From positions 41,404,335-41,468,334 of the forward strand of contig OZ007579.1 of assembly GCA_963931925.1 (NCBI GenBank): DNA of 64,000 nt, written 5' to 3'. Every line of letters starts with the position of its first letter. Positions within the stretch are counted from its first letter, which is position 1. Below, one piece after another: positions 24,708 through 38,751 of the stretch. The notes under the pieces are model-generated. The model made no database searches. It saw only the letters and a list, made by a program, of their open reading frames with translations, and was not told where the DNA came from. Both the position numbers and the translations under genes were made by a program. Source of the stretch: Onchidella celtica (Eukaryota > Mollusca > Gastropoda > Systellommatophora > Onchidiidae).

Positions 24708-26318
24708 TATTAAATCACATATTAACCATGGTTTCCTTACACCTAAACCATACAAATGCATTAAAGGGCCATTCATCAAGCACATATGCTTAGAGGGGAG
24801 GGGGTGATGCTCAAAATCACCAAAATCGTGGGACACATGGCCCAAAACCTCCTATGAATGGTCGAAGTTTCAAACAAATTTCTGACAGATAAAGTGTGAC
24901 ATGCAACATTTTAATAACTCATTTATGGAACATAAAAAAAAACACCAACCAAACAAACAAAAAATGGAATGACAGATGAGATGGTTTAAAAGTGCTGTAG
25001 GTATGCTTGTTCTTTTCATGATTACATGAAAAAATAATCTCTTGTGTACAATTTATCATCAGAATTCTAAATCACCAGGAATTCCTTTTTAAATCTTTCA
25101 GCACTGAAATTACTGGCTTCTGAATGGATACCATCAACCAGCTTCTTCAAAAGTTAATCTTACCACTGCATGCAATTAAATCAGATAAGTTTTCATTGTT
25201 ATACTACAAGACTCAGTGAAATCATCTTTCCAGAAAAAAAAGTGTGCTTTTTTTGAGGTTTCCAGGGCAGATGCAAAGCGCAAAATATCAAATTTATAAG
25301 AATATAACCAAATGCTACTCAAAAGCCTTCGACAGGGCACAGAAATCTTTCTTAGGATTAAAAGTCTGAAAAACTGTAAACGTTACTGACGAATGAATGG
25401 CATATAATGCAAACACAGCTATAAATTGATTAGGCTAATTGCACATGATAATCTTTCTTTCAACTTAACAAAATTTTACAGTTCGCTATCGTAAACAAAA
25501 ATGTCACCTTAGAATTGCTTTAGTCTATCTCCACAGATAAAGATATGGAAGATCATTTCTACCCTCTGCAATTCGCCTCAGCAAGATACTATTGCTAGAT
25601 GGATGCCATACTTCATTAAAATTCCTTACCATGTCACTTCATGTCTGCCTGTTATTGAGTTATATATGTCTATGTAATGATGCGTAAGATGTTGGTACCA
25701 TAAATTTGCTCTTAAATGCTCTGTGAAAGAGAATTTCCCTCACAGGATAATGAAGTGATTCTTGTCTCTCTTATCAAGAAAATCGCCTGTTAAGTTTTGT
25801 AAATTTTATTGAGTGTTAGAACAACCTTTTAACACGTTAAAATCTACTTTCAGGGGTGAGATAATTTCAAAAGTTTTTTTTTAGGAATGATAGAATACAC
25901 TTTGTTGTACTACATGTATCTTATTGTATCAATTTTTGTGAAAAGTGGAGGTAGACTTAAACAGCTCTGGAATGACAAAAAGCCTGGGTACAGTTTAAGT
26001 TCACATCAAACTTGGCACCACAAAACCCTGATCTGGAAATCCACTTGGCTTGTCAGCTGAAGTCAACACTGTTCATGATTGAGTTCTATGCACTAACACA
26101 CTCATTCTTTTACCCTTAACAAACAAGAGAATAAACTATGAAACTAAAGCTTGATCATCAACGGTTCACTGAGAGGAAATAAGTATGTCACTAAATTGTC
26201 CATTCAGTTTGGCACATGCTACATGTAATCAAGGTATGTACAAATTAGCTAAACCGTCATCAAATCCTCAGCCAAAAATATGTAAGAGAAGGGCATCCGT
26301 TGCTCCTTCCTCTGTTAG
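24708..26318. other. No gene seen
   Basis: AT-rich; GGGCCATTCATCAAGCACAT near 24764 resembles 28981 (GGGGCCATCCAGAAAGTAT), the end of another dispersed repeat. No coding frame. Confidence 0.45.
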
Positions 26319-26520
26319 TCAGTCACAGAAAACGTTTTCGTTAAGTCCTTGAAATTTAGTGGGTCTTGTGACGACTGCGGGTGGTAGATTTCCTATACTG
26401 ACTGGCTGAAGAGGGCGTGTCTCTAGAGCTGGCAGCTGGTGTAGTGTTGAGCGGGTGGGAAGGAAGCAGGCTGGAGTAGGAAAACCCTGAAGCTCCTGGC
26501 TCACTCATGACAGACTGGAA
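26319..26520 (-). other. Candidate alternative terminal exon or 3' UTR exon
   Basis: A good acceptor (CATCCTCGTCTGCCTTGCAG) ends just above 26520 on the reverse strand. Joined to the GTGAGT donor that overlaps the exon h stop, it would change the end from RFIE to RFIDSSLS and then stop. The lower boundary is arbitrary. The open frame that runs to 26319 starts after that stop and has no ATG in phase. This is inference from splice signals only. Confidence 0.25.
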
Positions 26521-26645
26521 CTGCAAGGCAGACGAGGATGAACTGATTAATGACCAGGTGCAGGGTGGTCATGTGATTAATGAACAACTGGACAGCCTCA
26601 AACACACAATGTGCATAGTGACCACGACTTGTAATGGAACAAAAT

Positions 26646-27270
26646 GTGAATGGATTTGACAAAATCGTTCTTAGGATGAAAGGCCAAACTCGTGAGAAAA
26701 CCCCTTCAAAGGGGGGAAAGTCATTTTCTCTGGAAATGGAGATCTCTATATATATTTTGGTGATAAACTCAAAACTTTGGTCACCTAAAGGCTCAGGAAC
26801 CGCATCACACTCAGGCTTCAAACTTTGCACAACAGCATTATCAATGCGAAATTAACATGGGCCATATTAGAAATTATGAAATGTTCAGGCTTCATTGTTT
26901 CAGCATCATTTAGATCTATTTCGTGTCATGGTTCGCCATTTTAAAGTTTCATTGAAGCTGCGCATGTGCATTATGGGCCCATGACATCATCACTTCCTGA
27001 AATAAGTACTGTCCTATCGCTGAGTTTTGGGGATGACCCTACGCATCTCGGCTTTTGTCCCCATTCCTTTCTGTCTGAAGTGGTGTCCTTTGTTGTTGCA
27101 TCTCTTCTTATAAGCTATCTATGCAGCATTAATGCCTTTATTAGTTCACAGGCGTCTTAAGTTTTACCCCAAAAAAAAAACCTACATAAACCTGCTCATC
27201 GAATGGGTACTCAGCTAGTCTGCCTATAATATGAAAGATTAGTCATTTTTTTGCATTCAGTGCTCATTTT
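26646..27270. mobile_element. Family C element, interrupted copy
   Basis: GTGAATGGATTTGACAAAAT and TGAGAAAACCCCTTC at 26646-26710 match the left half of 2733-2997. ATATGAAAGATTAGTCATTT at about 27229-27250 matches its right half. Some 500 bp separate them, so an insertion is likely. Confidence 0.45.
27137..27142 (-). promoter_or_regulatory. Candidate polyadenylation signal AATAAA for OXR1/NCOA7
   Basis: AATAAA on the minus strand lies about 725 nt after the exon h stop and is the nearest one I noticed. No clear GT-rich downstream element follows, and another AATAAA occurs near 25805, so the true end of the transcript is not decided. Confidence 0.2.
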
Positions 27271-27866
27271 CTGACTGCCACACATGAGGTGTTTTCAAAA
27301 GTGTGGTACCTGAACAATTGTGTGTTTGAGGTGGAGACAAAATACAAAATGACATCTGTGGGAAGACGGCACAGAATTGTTGAGTACAATTACACAAAAC
27401 ATTAGTACGGATAATGAAGGTACGGTGTGGCTGTCATCATGCCGTTAAACCCAAACTCAAGCATCAAAGACTCCAGCTTGTAACTATAATGGTAAAGAAA
27501 TCAAACCCCCTATAATCTCTCAATATCCTCCGGCCTCCCCTTTTCTATTTCATACTCCCTCAACCCAACCCCCACCCTTCCATATAATAGTAAACCTTCC
27601 GCCACTTTCTGCATAACACTCACACTCAATAGAACCCCCTCCCCCCTTTCATAAGATATTCACTCAGTAAACTCTCCGCATCCCTTCCACACAATACTCT
27701 CCCAGTAAACACCCCTTCCCCTTCCACATGATACTCAATACCCTCATCCCCACCCCCACCTCTTTCCATATAATGTTCATTCACTAACCACCACACACTC
27801 ATACACACATAGATACACACACACACACACACCTTCCCCTTTCCTGTACTCTGTCTATGTGGATAC
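27271..27866. other. Downstream of the exon h stop; no coding region
   Basis: Probably OXR1/NCOA7 3' UTR or intron on the minus strand. It includes a (CA)n run at 27817-27832. Confidence 0.4.
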
Positions 27867-28005
27867 TCACTCAATGAACCTCCAGACCTCTAGATCAATG
27901 ATAATGAAATCCTCTTCCTTGGACAACACCTCATTGTTGAAAGTTGCACATCTATGAGTACGTCCCTTGTTCAAATCTCCATCCACCCACAGGCCAAACA
28001 GACCA
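27867..28005 (-). CDS. OXR1/NCOA7 exon h: end of TLDc and stop
   Basis: The exon begins one nucleotide before a Gly codon, completing a split Thr, and encodes [20 protein letters not shown], then [20 protein letters not shown] and WRFIE, followed by TGA at 27867-27869. Vertebrate relatives end in the same place (EVWAFD, EIWAFE). The acceptor is TTGTTACCTCAG. The last codon and stop read GAGTGAGT, so a consensus GTGAGT donor overlaps the stop. The C-terminus may therefore be as annotated or be changed by splicing to a downstream exon. Confidence 0.9.
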
Positions 28006-28340
28006 CTGAGGTAACAAAAATGAAAAAATGTCACATGAACAATACATCTGTGCTATAAAGACATTACTATCATGTTGAGACACTGAGAGATATTTCCTCT
28101 TTTGAGAAATTCAAAACAGAACCTAAATCAGCCCTGTATCAGAAATATCCCGTGATTGATTGAAAATGCCTCCCTTAAATTTTGCCTCCCTTAAGTAAAT
28201 TTGTACATATGAGAGAGAGAGAGATATTTCCTCTTTTGAGAAATTCAAAACAGAACCTAAATCAGCCCTGTATCAGAAATATCCCGTGATTGATTGAAAA
28301 TGCCTCCCTTAAATTTTGCCTCCCTTAAGTAAATTTGTAC

Positions 28341-28381
<41 letters not shown>

Positions 28382-28404
28382 AGGGAGGGAGGGAGGGAGG
28401 GAGG

Positions 28405-28499
<95 letters not shown>

Positions 28500-31400
28500 G
28501 AAAGAGAGAGAGAGAAAGAGAAAGAAAGAGAGAGAGAAAGAAAGAGAAAGAGAGACAGACAGACAGACAGCGAGAGATAGGTGGAGAGAAAAAAAAAAGA
28601 GAGAAAGAGGTTGGGTGGGGGTCGGTAACAGGAAGAATGAAAGGCACCAAGACAGACATACAGAGACAAAGAGAGACAGGCAAACAGAGAGAGAGACAGA
28701 GGGAGAAGAGAAATTCAAAAGAGAGAGAGAGAGAGACAGAAAGAAAAAGCGAGACAGACAGGCAGACAGATGTTACTGTTCCACTGTAAAGCCCTTTTGG
28801 TCCACTCAGTGGAGACAGGCACCATATTATTATTATTATGATTATATTCACGACAGATAATGTTCATTTATTACATCAGCTATGAATGTAACTGACGCCC
28901 TTATGGCATTAATGAGCTAATCAAAAGCTGTATTTGACAAGAATGGCGCTAACATCCTTATGACATGAACTGTTCGATAAGGGGCCATCCAGAAAGTATA
29001 TTTATGCTATCAATGGTGGTGGTGTTGGGAAGTGGCATGTATGTTTTCCTCCAGCGTACGAAAAGCATGCATGGGGTGGGTGGTCTGGGGATCACACGCT
29101 TTCAATTATGCAATAAATTAAAAAGTTGAGGTTTCATTAATTTTTTTTTCAGCGAACTAAATTTTTAGATTACATGAAAATCATTATTTTTCTCTAATAC
29201 CAAAAATGCCATTTTTTAAATATATATATAAAGGCCTTACCATTGACATTTAACATTCTAAAGGCCATACAAGGGATGGGGGAAAGGCAGAGACCCAGCC
29301 TATGAGGCGTCAACATTAGGAAGTGAGGGTAAAAAAAACCCACCAAATTAAGCATATTATGAACTTGATGGACGACCCCTTGGCTACAATGCAGGTAACA
29401 CCCTCAGCACCTGAACTGTTCAATAACTCCACAGCCAGTCTAAGCAGTTTTGGTTTCTTTGAACACCGGTGTTACTCCAATCTCATGTCCTCATCATTTC
29501 TCTTTTAACCATAAAACACACAGCCTTCATTTTTACACCATAGCTTTGGTAATTGAATACAGACTCTGGCTTAGCACCTTTTGCTGACTCCCTCACTCCA
29601 TCCTCAGATTTGGAGCACACGTTATGACACTGTTTCATGCATTCATTTTCAAGATGAGCTAACCTTTTATGTTAATGTCAGCTCTCCATAATTATGACTA
29701 ATTCAATGCACCAGATTTGGCAGTTTGTCTTTGTGAAGTTAAAAATGTTATATGACTGGATGGTGTAACCACACACATTTATGCACAACAGCCAGGCTTG
29801 AAGAAAAGCCAAACATGGGAAAAAAAACAAGTTGTATGTATTAAAGCCCTGCATAAGAAATAATACAGAAACAATACAATAAAATGCAAAGGAAAAGGAA
29901 AGACAATTAATCAAGCGTTTGATCTATTGGCCTCCTCCTATCATTTTTTCCCTGACGACGCCAATAGACCCAAGGCTTGATTTGTCTTTCCTTTTACAAT
30001 GCATTTTATTGTAACGTTTCTGTATTAATTCTTACAAGACTATATTCTCTGGTAGCATTTTCTGATTCAGCTTTTCTGAGCAAAGCCCTATGTCATCCCA
30101 TACAATGGAGATAAACAACCAGCACTGAGTTGATACAAGTTCAACTCCCCTGTTGATACAAGTTCAACTCCCCTGAAGACAAATTCTCAGGTCAGATCCA
30201 TTCAGCTAACACAATAAAAATTCACACCCACTAATGACCCCATTCACGAATGAAATGGAATGGTTTGGATAGTTTGAATTATTCATCAATCATCACTTCG
30301 AAGTGATCATCCCCATACTTGTGACAATGGGGATAACCATTTCTTGCCCTGAAACACCACAATGAATTCCTTACACCAGCTGCTAAAAGCTTTCCTCTTT
30401 CCATTATTCATGAAGCTGACGAAATTCTGCATAATGTCAACAGCAGCAGGACCTACACCAGCTGGCATTGGGAAACATCATTCTCTATTTAGTCACACTC
30501 ATAAGCAAATTCCCAACTCAAAGTGAGCCAATTTTGCATTCTTTGTTGGCCGAAAAGAGAAAATACTGAGTTGTGTTCACTGCTCATTTGTAGCTTACTA
30601 TGTAAAATACTATGGTGTCCCCAAATAATAGCCTTCTTGGTTATCACAGACTCCCCCAAAGCCTTGATTACATACTTTGAACAGATCAGAAATCCTCAGG
30701 AAAGAAAACTGATCCCTTATAAGCCAGGGACTGCCAGAGTCAAAAGCGAGACAGATACAGGACCAGGTCTAATGGATTTTCTGCAGTGCCAAGTGCCTAT
30801 GTCACATTATTTACCATCCATTCTGCCATATTACGGAAAAAGACTGTATGAACCAAAAACAACATTTTTAAGGAGATGTGAAAAAAAAATTGGATGTTGT
30901 TCTCCACTTTGTTCTTCGTTCAATTTCCAATTTGTGATGACCACAAGGAAGTATCAGTAATACAAAATTATAACTCAGATAGAGCACATTTCATTTATTC
31001 TAAACAGGTCAGCACATGTGGTCTTTTCATGTAAAATGGTAGCACTGTGAGATCGTTTTTAACTATCCCGTAAAATGATGAAGTTAGGCAATTTGCTTAT
31101 GTGCATGCAATTACGCTCTGTGGATTTGGACTCCTGTGGTGCTTTTCAAACACTCAGCAATGCACATGTTTGTGACACATAGCACTGTCTGTTTATAAAA
31201 GTGTATGCAAATGTTTTGGAAATACTCCAACATTTCATGCATTTTGTTTGATGGTTGAGCCAGAACAGTAAGCAAGCTCACCTGGATAAATGTGTGCATT
31301 TGAATGTGAAAGTGTTTTCGAATGCCTTGATCTGTCTGTTTTTGTTTATCATTGTGTACTTTATATTCGTACACTGACTTTCATTACTCATCTCTTTATC

Positions 31401-34400
31401 TAACTAGTAACTGTCCGATTCTACAGGTGGTAAAAGAAAAAAGGCACTGCTTCAGGCTGAGAGGGATCTGCCCAAAAAGTTAGGTTAGTGCTTGATGATG
31501 CTCAGAGACAGTCACCCTCAAAATGGTGCAAATTTAGGCAGATATTTGTTTTCCCTACCAATCACCTCAGCAATTAAGGGGAAGAACACACGAAACTGGT
31601 GCACACCAGGCACTCTGTTTCTGAACTCACAGGTATGGTCTAGATTTTTTTGTTAGTGTTAGTAAATATGTCATTTCACATGGGGCTGGGGAACTTTCAA
31701 AAGATGAGGGACACAAAAGAGAGAGAGAGAGAGAGAAAGAAAAAATTGGGAATCACATAAAGTTAAAAGATAAAACTACTTTAAACAAGTATATTTATGA
31801 CATATTCAAAGGGCACCACTTTACACTGAAGGATTGCACACTCAAAATCTCGTTTGTTTAGGTGCAGACATGGCTGCCTAGTGTTGGTCAGGAAAATCAG
31901 TGAGTTTTTTTTTTTTATATAAACAGACAGATCAATTCTTTTCTCCATGCTTTACTTACGTTCCAGAGCCAATGGCAAAGAAATCTTTGGTTCCATTCAT
32001 GAAGAACTGATTCTCACCTGACCAGGCGTATTTCTGTAAATAAGAAAAAAAAAAATCAACAGATAAAACATGCAGGGCCAGGGGGTCTCTGGATGAAATT
32101 CAAGAATGACAATATTGCAACTACTGACCACAGCAAAAAATTAGTCAAGGACATGATGCGGTTTATTTTGTAGTTTTGTTTTTTCCCACTCAGTTTGAGT
32201 TTGGAGAAAGCATATTGACATGACAGCAGTCACACTGTACAATGATAAAACAAGACGACAGACAGGATATAACAGATCCATAGGACAGGAGGAGAACCTA
32301 CCAGAAGCACCCACTAACCATCCGCCTGTTTTTTCCCATTGCCCATAGACATGGATAATTAAATACAAGGCGATAGCATGGATTGGGTTATAATACAGAA
32401 GAAGACGATACGAGCAAGGACAAGAACAAAAAAACAGCCAAGACAAGAAACAAGAAGAAAAAGCAGAAATGACAACAAGAAAAGTGAGATGCAAATGCCC
32501 TCCTTGAGTTTCAGTTTAGAGAAAGCATGTTGACCGGATAACCCTCACATTATACTAGGAAGAAACAAGACAGTAGAATATAACAGATTGATAGGACAGC
32601 AAGACACCCTACCAGGTACGCCGACCAACCACCTGTGCAAATGCCCACACCACTGATCCTCCAAAAACAAAGATTTTCAACCTAACCCTTCAATAGGAAG
32701 GACAGATCTCCAGACTAGATGTGCGATGAGCACTAAGGTAAATGAAGCGTTATCACATGTCTATGTACAACGACCACTGGCAACCAGAATGTTTTATGTA
32801 CACAATCGTCCAGCTGAGAAAAACGAGTTTGAATATTTGTAACCTTAATGAAAATTCAGATAATTTGTGATAACTTCAACATGGTCACATGAACATTGTT
32901 ATTGGGTTTTGAAATAAAGTCATACACCCGTGTCTTGGATATTTATGTGCATTTAATCCCTTCCCTGCTTTGCCAGGAACTGTTCCGGGCTGTCTAATCT
33001 TGCTATACTGTCATGTCCCCGAAATTGTTCCGGGCCTAGTTAGTATGCATTTCTTGAATATGGAGACAGTTCCCAAATTATGATTATGTTATATTTCCTA
33101 GTTAGTTCCCTGTCATGATTCGGATGTTGTTAAAACTCACGCAGAGAGTGAGTTGTTGTTGTTTTACCAGGGCCATGAGAAATTGGCTGGTGGCCTTGAA
33201 CGGCCCTCGCGAATTATAGTTGGTGAGTAAATAAATGTAAAGTTAAACTGTTAGATGCACGCTTGTCGGTTTTAATGTTCGTGATTAATAAGTAATGAAG
33301 TAGGGGTGAAACAAGGTGGGGATAGTTGACATTGTTAAGTATGACTAGACAAGTTTTTGCACGTTAACTGGCTGGTATAATAGTGCAGACGTATTACTAC
33401 AATTAAAATGGTGGGAGGTTTCGACCTATGAGATAGCTGAACTAATTGGGCCAGCGGACTAGCACTGCTGGGTAGCCAGATAGTATAAAACATCGTGTAA
33501 CGTTCAGATTTGGTGAATACAGACGAGCAGAAGCATCGTGTCGTGAAGTATCTCCGGTTGGCCAGTACCTGAACTGTGTGGTTTGAAGACTAGAAGTCCT
33601 TGCTAACGGACTGACTGAGCTCTAGAAAGAAAGGTCTGAGTGGGCTGACCTTTGAAAGCCCACGCTGCGCTATTTTGATGTTCGCGCCTACCAGTAGGCG
33701 TGACCAATGGTAATATATCTTATTTGTTCAAGCATAATAGAAGATCAGAGATAGAGAGAGAACCACAGCCTCATAGGAAGTCTAGGGAAACCCCAGCTGG
33801 CGCTCGACGACGAGTGGCCTGTGTTATAGAATTATTTCCATAGTATGATTGAAGTAATATGGCACATTGTTGATGAATTGAATAATGATTGTGCATATAT
33901 ATAAATAGTTTTTTTGCAACTGCGTAATTACCTACAAGTGTGCTTCCGTAGGCTTGGAACGTACTGGGCTCTCCTAACATTCAAGCCCATATGATTTAGG
34001 GAGAGTTTGCCTCGCGACTGGCCAGTGGCGACTCAACTGTCACTTTAAATTGATATCTAGTTTCGTATAATATACCTATTTGCTATTGATTGCAGTACAT
34101 CCAATAAGGAACCATAATTACATGAAATATCATAGATTAAGTTAGTAATTAGAATTTATTGCTTTGAATATACCTCTATTGTCTTTTGTTTTGTTTATTA
34201 ATATTTATGTAAAACATGGCCTGACCGGCCTGACATATATATATACTCTAGTTGTTTAATACTTTTCTTGTGTGGTTGTGTCCGAGTGTGAGTTAGCTGC
34301 CTCTCGTGCAGTCGAATGCTCCCCAAGACCCTAACTCTGCTCGTGACATTCCCCTACCTACTTGCGTAATTTGCACATATTTTGAAAGCATGGGATTTAT

Positions 34401-37400
34401 GGTGTGTAATCTTTTAGCTTTGCTTGTTTTACCCCCTTTTGCACCTGGCATATGAGTGGAAATGTGTGTGGCAGGCAAGGGGTTAAGAGTAATGAATAAA
34501 ACTGGACATAACACATTCTAGTTGATAAACCTTGACATGACATGAGCTCTTCAGCCCTTTTTCTTTTAAACACAGCAACAACAACAAAAAAAAAGAGACA
34601 AAAATCTATCACTCACCTTAAATTTTTCATAGAAAGTGAAGAGAAAACTTGATCCTGAGCCATAGAAAGTCTCTGATGGATGGATGGTGTTGCTGAGATA
34701 TGCTCCAAATACCTGGCAATTGAAAAATACATGGTGTAAATTTCAGCTTTACAAATGTCAGAGATGGAACCAGAACAAGGATAAAAATGTGTGAAACATA
34801 TTTAGGTACTCAGAATACAGGCCGGGGGTCCTGAGGTACAGGGGGGTGCCCAGGCCCCTGGGAGAGGCCAGGAACAATATCCCGGTGGGGTTCCACTCCA
34901 GCCAAAATTGGATTTCATGCACCTCAAAAGCTAAATCGAGCCATTTCAAGCACTCTTATACTAATTTGAAATTCAAAACACATGTTGTTGGTACCTTGTT
35001 AAACCTAACATCCTCTCACTCTCCTCTGAGTGTACATACTCTATGGATGACCCCCCTAGACAACAGTTTTGACTTACGCATCCATTACTATCCCTGATAA
35101 AGAGTAGGACTGGTTGATCACACTCATGCCATTCCATTTTGGTGTACAAGTTTTGTAGCGAGTAGCCGTGCTTGTGTGTACCATACACCAGCTCCCAGTT
35201 GTAGCCTGCAGTCATAGTTCTAGGGATCACGTGCACCAACTGTGGACAGGGTCAAAGGTCAGGCATATCAACAATTTTTTCATTTTACAGCATTTCAAAT
35301 ACTTGGCCACTTTTGACATTCTTAGAGATGATACAAATATGTCTGCTTACAGATAGATGGATGGACACAAGGGTGAGTGGGTGGACGAATTGGTGGATGC
35401 ATGGCCATTTGGATGGATAAATGGGTGGATGGAAGGATGAATTAATGGATAGGTATATGGATGGATACATGAACAGACAGGTTGGTGGATGAATGCATGG
35501 GTGAATAGGTGGATGGCTGTGTGCAGGCATGCAAAAGTAGATGGATGGATGATGGACCTATGTATTCTAATATTCACGGACAGATGGATTAAAGCATGCC
35601 TGAAGCATTGAACCAGCATTGAACGCATAGATAAACAATGGATAAACCATCCTTCTCACCTCCCAGATGTGCTGATTGTCCAGGATCTGACTAGGACCTC
35701 CCAGCAGCTCAGGGAAAGTGCTTTCATCAATGGTGTCTTGACGACCCACAGCCTGACTTTTCTCAGCTCCATACGCTTCATCCTTGCTCAGAATCTGCAC
35801 ACAAGCAAAATAACGTCCATCACAAAACAAATTCAAGACTATGATGTTGTAATTTCTAGATTCTGTTCCAAACAAAAACTTGTGAACCTCTTGGTCTACA
35901 GTGGGCTTCTTCAAATTCTGTGAATTCAGTGCAATGATTATCTCCATTTTGCACTGAACTAACAATTTGAATTCCAGTAACTTAGGAAGCAGGACATAAA
36001 AAATGCCTATCAAATAACAAAATCAAGATTACTGTGTCATAATTCCTAGATTCTGCCCCAAACAAAAACTGGTGTACAGTTGGCCATTTTCAAATTTAAA
36101 AGCTGGTGATTACCAAATCATGACATGAAACATTTTAAAGACAAATTATTCTTCATGGAAAGTCTTCACTGCTCCGTGTACTGGGGCAGAACGCAAAACG
36201 CCCCACCACCAACCACTATACACACATATATAGATCCAAACATAATTATCTTGTTCAAGACACAAAACAGTGCTTAGAAATAAAAGAATAAGCATTTTAG
36301 ATTATTACGAATTACAACTAGAAATCACAAGAAAAGAGAAAGAAATACAGAAGAAAAATTTTTTTATTGAAGATCCAGAAATTGAGGAATTTCCAAACGA
36401 TCCATCCTTGAAATCCTCTAATCTGATTAAAGATGTTTTCTGCTAATCCACATGATTTTTCTAATCTGAAATTAATAAGACTCATTAATCTGATTCAAAG
36501 ATATTTTCTGTAAATGAACGGCCACGATTTTTCTTCTCATTTAAAGTTAATATGTGACTCTTTAGTTGGATACAAAAATGTTTTCTGTAAGTCTACATGA
36601 TTTTCCTCAACTGAAATTGTTGAGACTCCAGGACCAACAAGTTTGCCCATTAGGATTGGATTGGATAGAAAGAAAACTTGCTCTGGCCATGGTCACCACC
36701 ATGCACACATTTGCTGAAAGTAAGAAACTATTACGTTCCATAAAGCGCAAAGAAGCTAACTCAAAATCAAGCCACAGTCTAACAATAAAACACCAATTCC
36801 ACTAGGTTTAATGTGGTTTATTATTTAAATGCAAAAATTTCAATCAAATTTATAAAACTGTTTCCGAGAAAATTGATGTCGATTCCACTCATGCAAAATT
36901 TTCAAACAGATCCAAGACTGTTTCTGAAAAAAATCGATGTCGATTCTGCTCATGCAAAATTTCAAACAGATCTAAGACCTGTTTCCGAGAAAAGCAATGT
37001 CAATTCCATTCATGCAAAATTTTAAACAGGTCTAAGACTGTTTCCAAGAAAATTGACGTCGATTGCGCTCCTGTAAAATTTCAAACAAATTTAATTTAAC
37101 AGTTTTAGGGAAACGATGTCAATTCTGCTCAGGGTAAAAAAGATGCACTGTAAGATAAGGGAGATATATAAAGATGGAAATAACAGCATTCAGGTTGGGG
37201 AAATCAAATAATATTATAGATTTGAAGTGAAGCAGATTTCCCCTCCACCTCCTCCCCTTTTATGTTCCCCATGGACCACAGTGTAGACATCAAAAATGCG
37301 TTAGCCTATGAATGACAGAGAGATCCTTTTAAAATGGAGCAACTTCTGAAAATTATAGAAGTATTGCCTAGGGAATGAAAGAAGGCTAAAACTGGAAGTT

Positions 37401-38718
37401 ATGGAGGCATCTGACTTTGATTGACAGAAGGACAAAAGTGGAAAAGTTCTTGTTTGCATTGGATTAAGATTGACAGATGAGTGAAAGAGGCATATCAGGG
37501 ATGCACTGGTTTTAGGAATGAGAGAAGGATGAAAGCTGCAAAGTTTAGCATTGAATTTGGAAAGACAGAAAGCAAAAGCAGAAATGTTACTGTGGTAGTA
37601 GATTAAGAATGACAGATGGGCAAAAGAGGAATACTATGGATGCAATGGATTAGGAAAGACAGAAGAAGAAAGAAAAAGAATCAAAGCAGAAAAGCTAGTG
37701 TGGCATTGGATTACGAATGACAGAAGAATCAAAGCAAAAATGTTATAGTGGCATTGGATTAGGATTGACAGATAAGTCAAAAGAGGAATGAGATTATGGA
37801 TGGATCGGATCAGAAATGTCAGAAGGGTGACCGAGGAAATGCAAAATGTGGGACTGGATTAGGAATGACAGAAGAATCAAAGCAGAAATGTTTATTATAG
37901 TGGCATTGAATTGGGAATTACAAATTTTGAAAAATGTTTTTAAAATGCTGGGGGTGCCTCTCCCCTAGGCATATTTACTTAAAGGTTGGCTCCCATCCAT
38001 GTCTTGGCAACCGTCTTCTTTACAGATTTTTCACATCAAGAAGTTGGCACAGATTGGCAGTCGCAGTAGAGCAGGTGGACGATTACAATAATAAAGTGTA
38101 GCAAATGGAACAAAAAAAATGGATGTACTATCAGAGCACTATGGGAGTGAGCGGACACTGGGAAAAACTAAACCCTACAGGAAGAAATGGCTTTGGCCTC
38201 AAAATAACCTCCGTCTTAAATCATACAGAATTGTAAAGGCCCACATTTTTCAATGCCATGTTTTTTTTAACTGTTTCACTGCAGTCCTTGCACTGTGCTG
38301 AACTTTTCTTGCCATAGGTAGAGGTTCGCTTGACAGCATGGAGCGTCCGTGATTTTCTTGCCTGTGCTGCTATCCTAATGTGTCAACAGTTTCCCAATGT
38401 TCATATAATTGCAGCTTCAAAGTATATCTTGTGTCTTCTTGCTTCAACATTTTATGGTCATATTTAAAAGCAACATCTATTTTACTGGCTGCCATAACGC
38501 AATGACTTATTCAAGGAGTAATCATTATAAGTTACAATCGGTCTTTGCATTTCACGTAACCACACGATAGATGTCTTTTCTGATATCGCACGAAAGTCAG
38601 GTAAATCTTGAACATGTACAGAGGAAGTAATTGGAAGTTCTTCCTTCGTGATTGACCGTTGACAAATGCTCTGCCCATCTCTCTTTTTTCTTTCTTTCTC
38701 TCTCTCTCTCTTACTGTT

Positions 38719-38751
<33 letters not shown>

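Noticed and set aside
26319..26504. 61-codon minus-strand frame as a coding exon
   Set aside because: In the phase reached from the exon h donor a TGA precedes it, and it has no ATG; only the splice acceptor above it is kept as a candidate.
30523..30960. 145-codon plus-strand frame
   Set aside because: No ATG start, no recognisable domain, and its end overlaps a dispersed repeat shared with 40725-40800.
33009..34348. Alternative LTR start at the TGTCATGTCC near 33009
   Set aside because: The 5 bases before it (TATAC) do not match TTCCC after 34348, while those before 33111 do.
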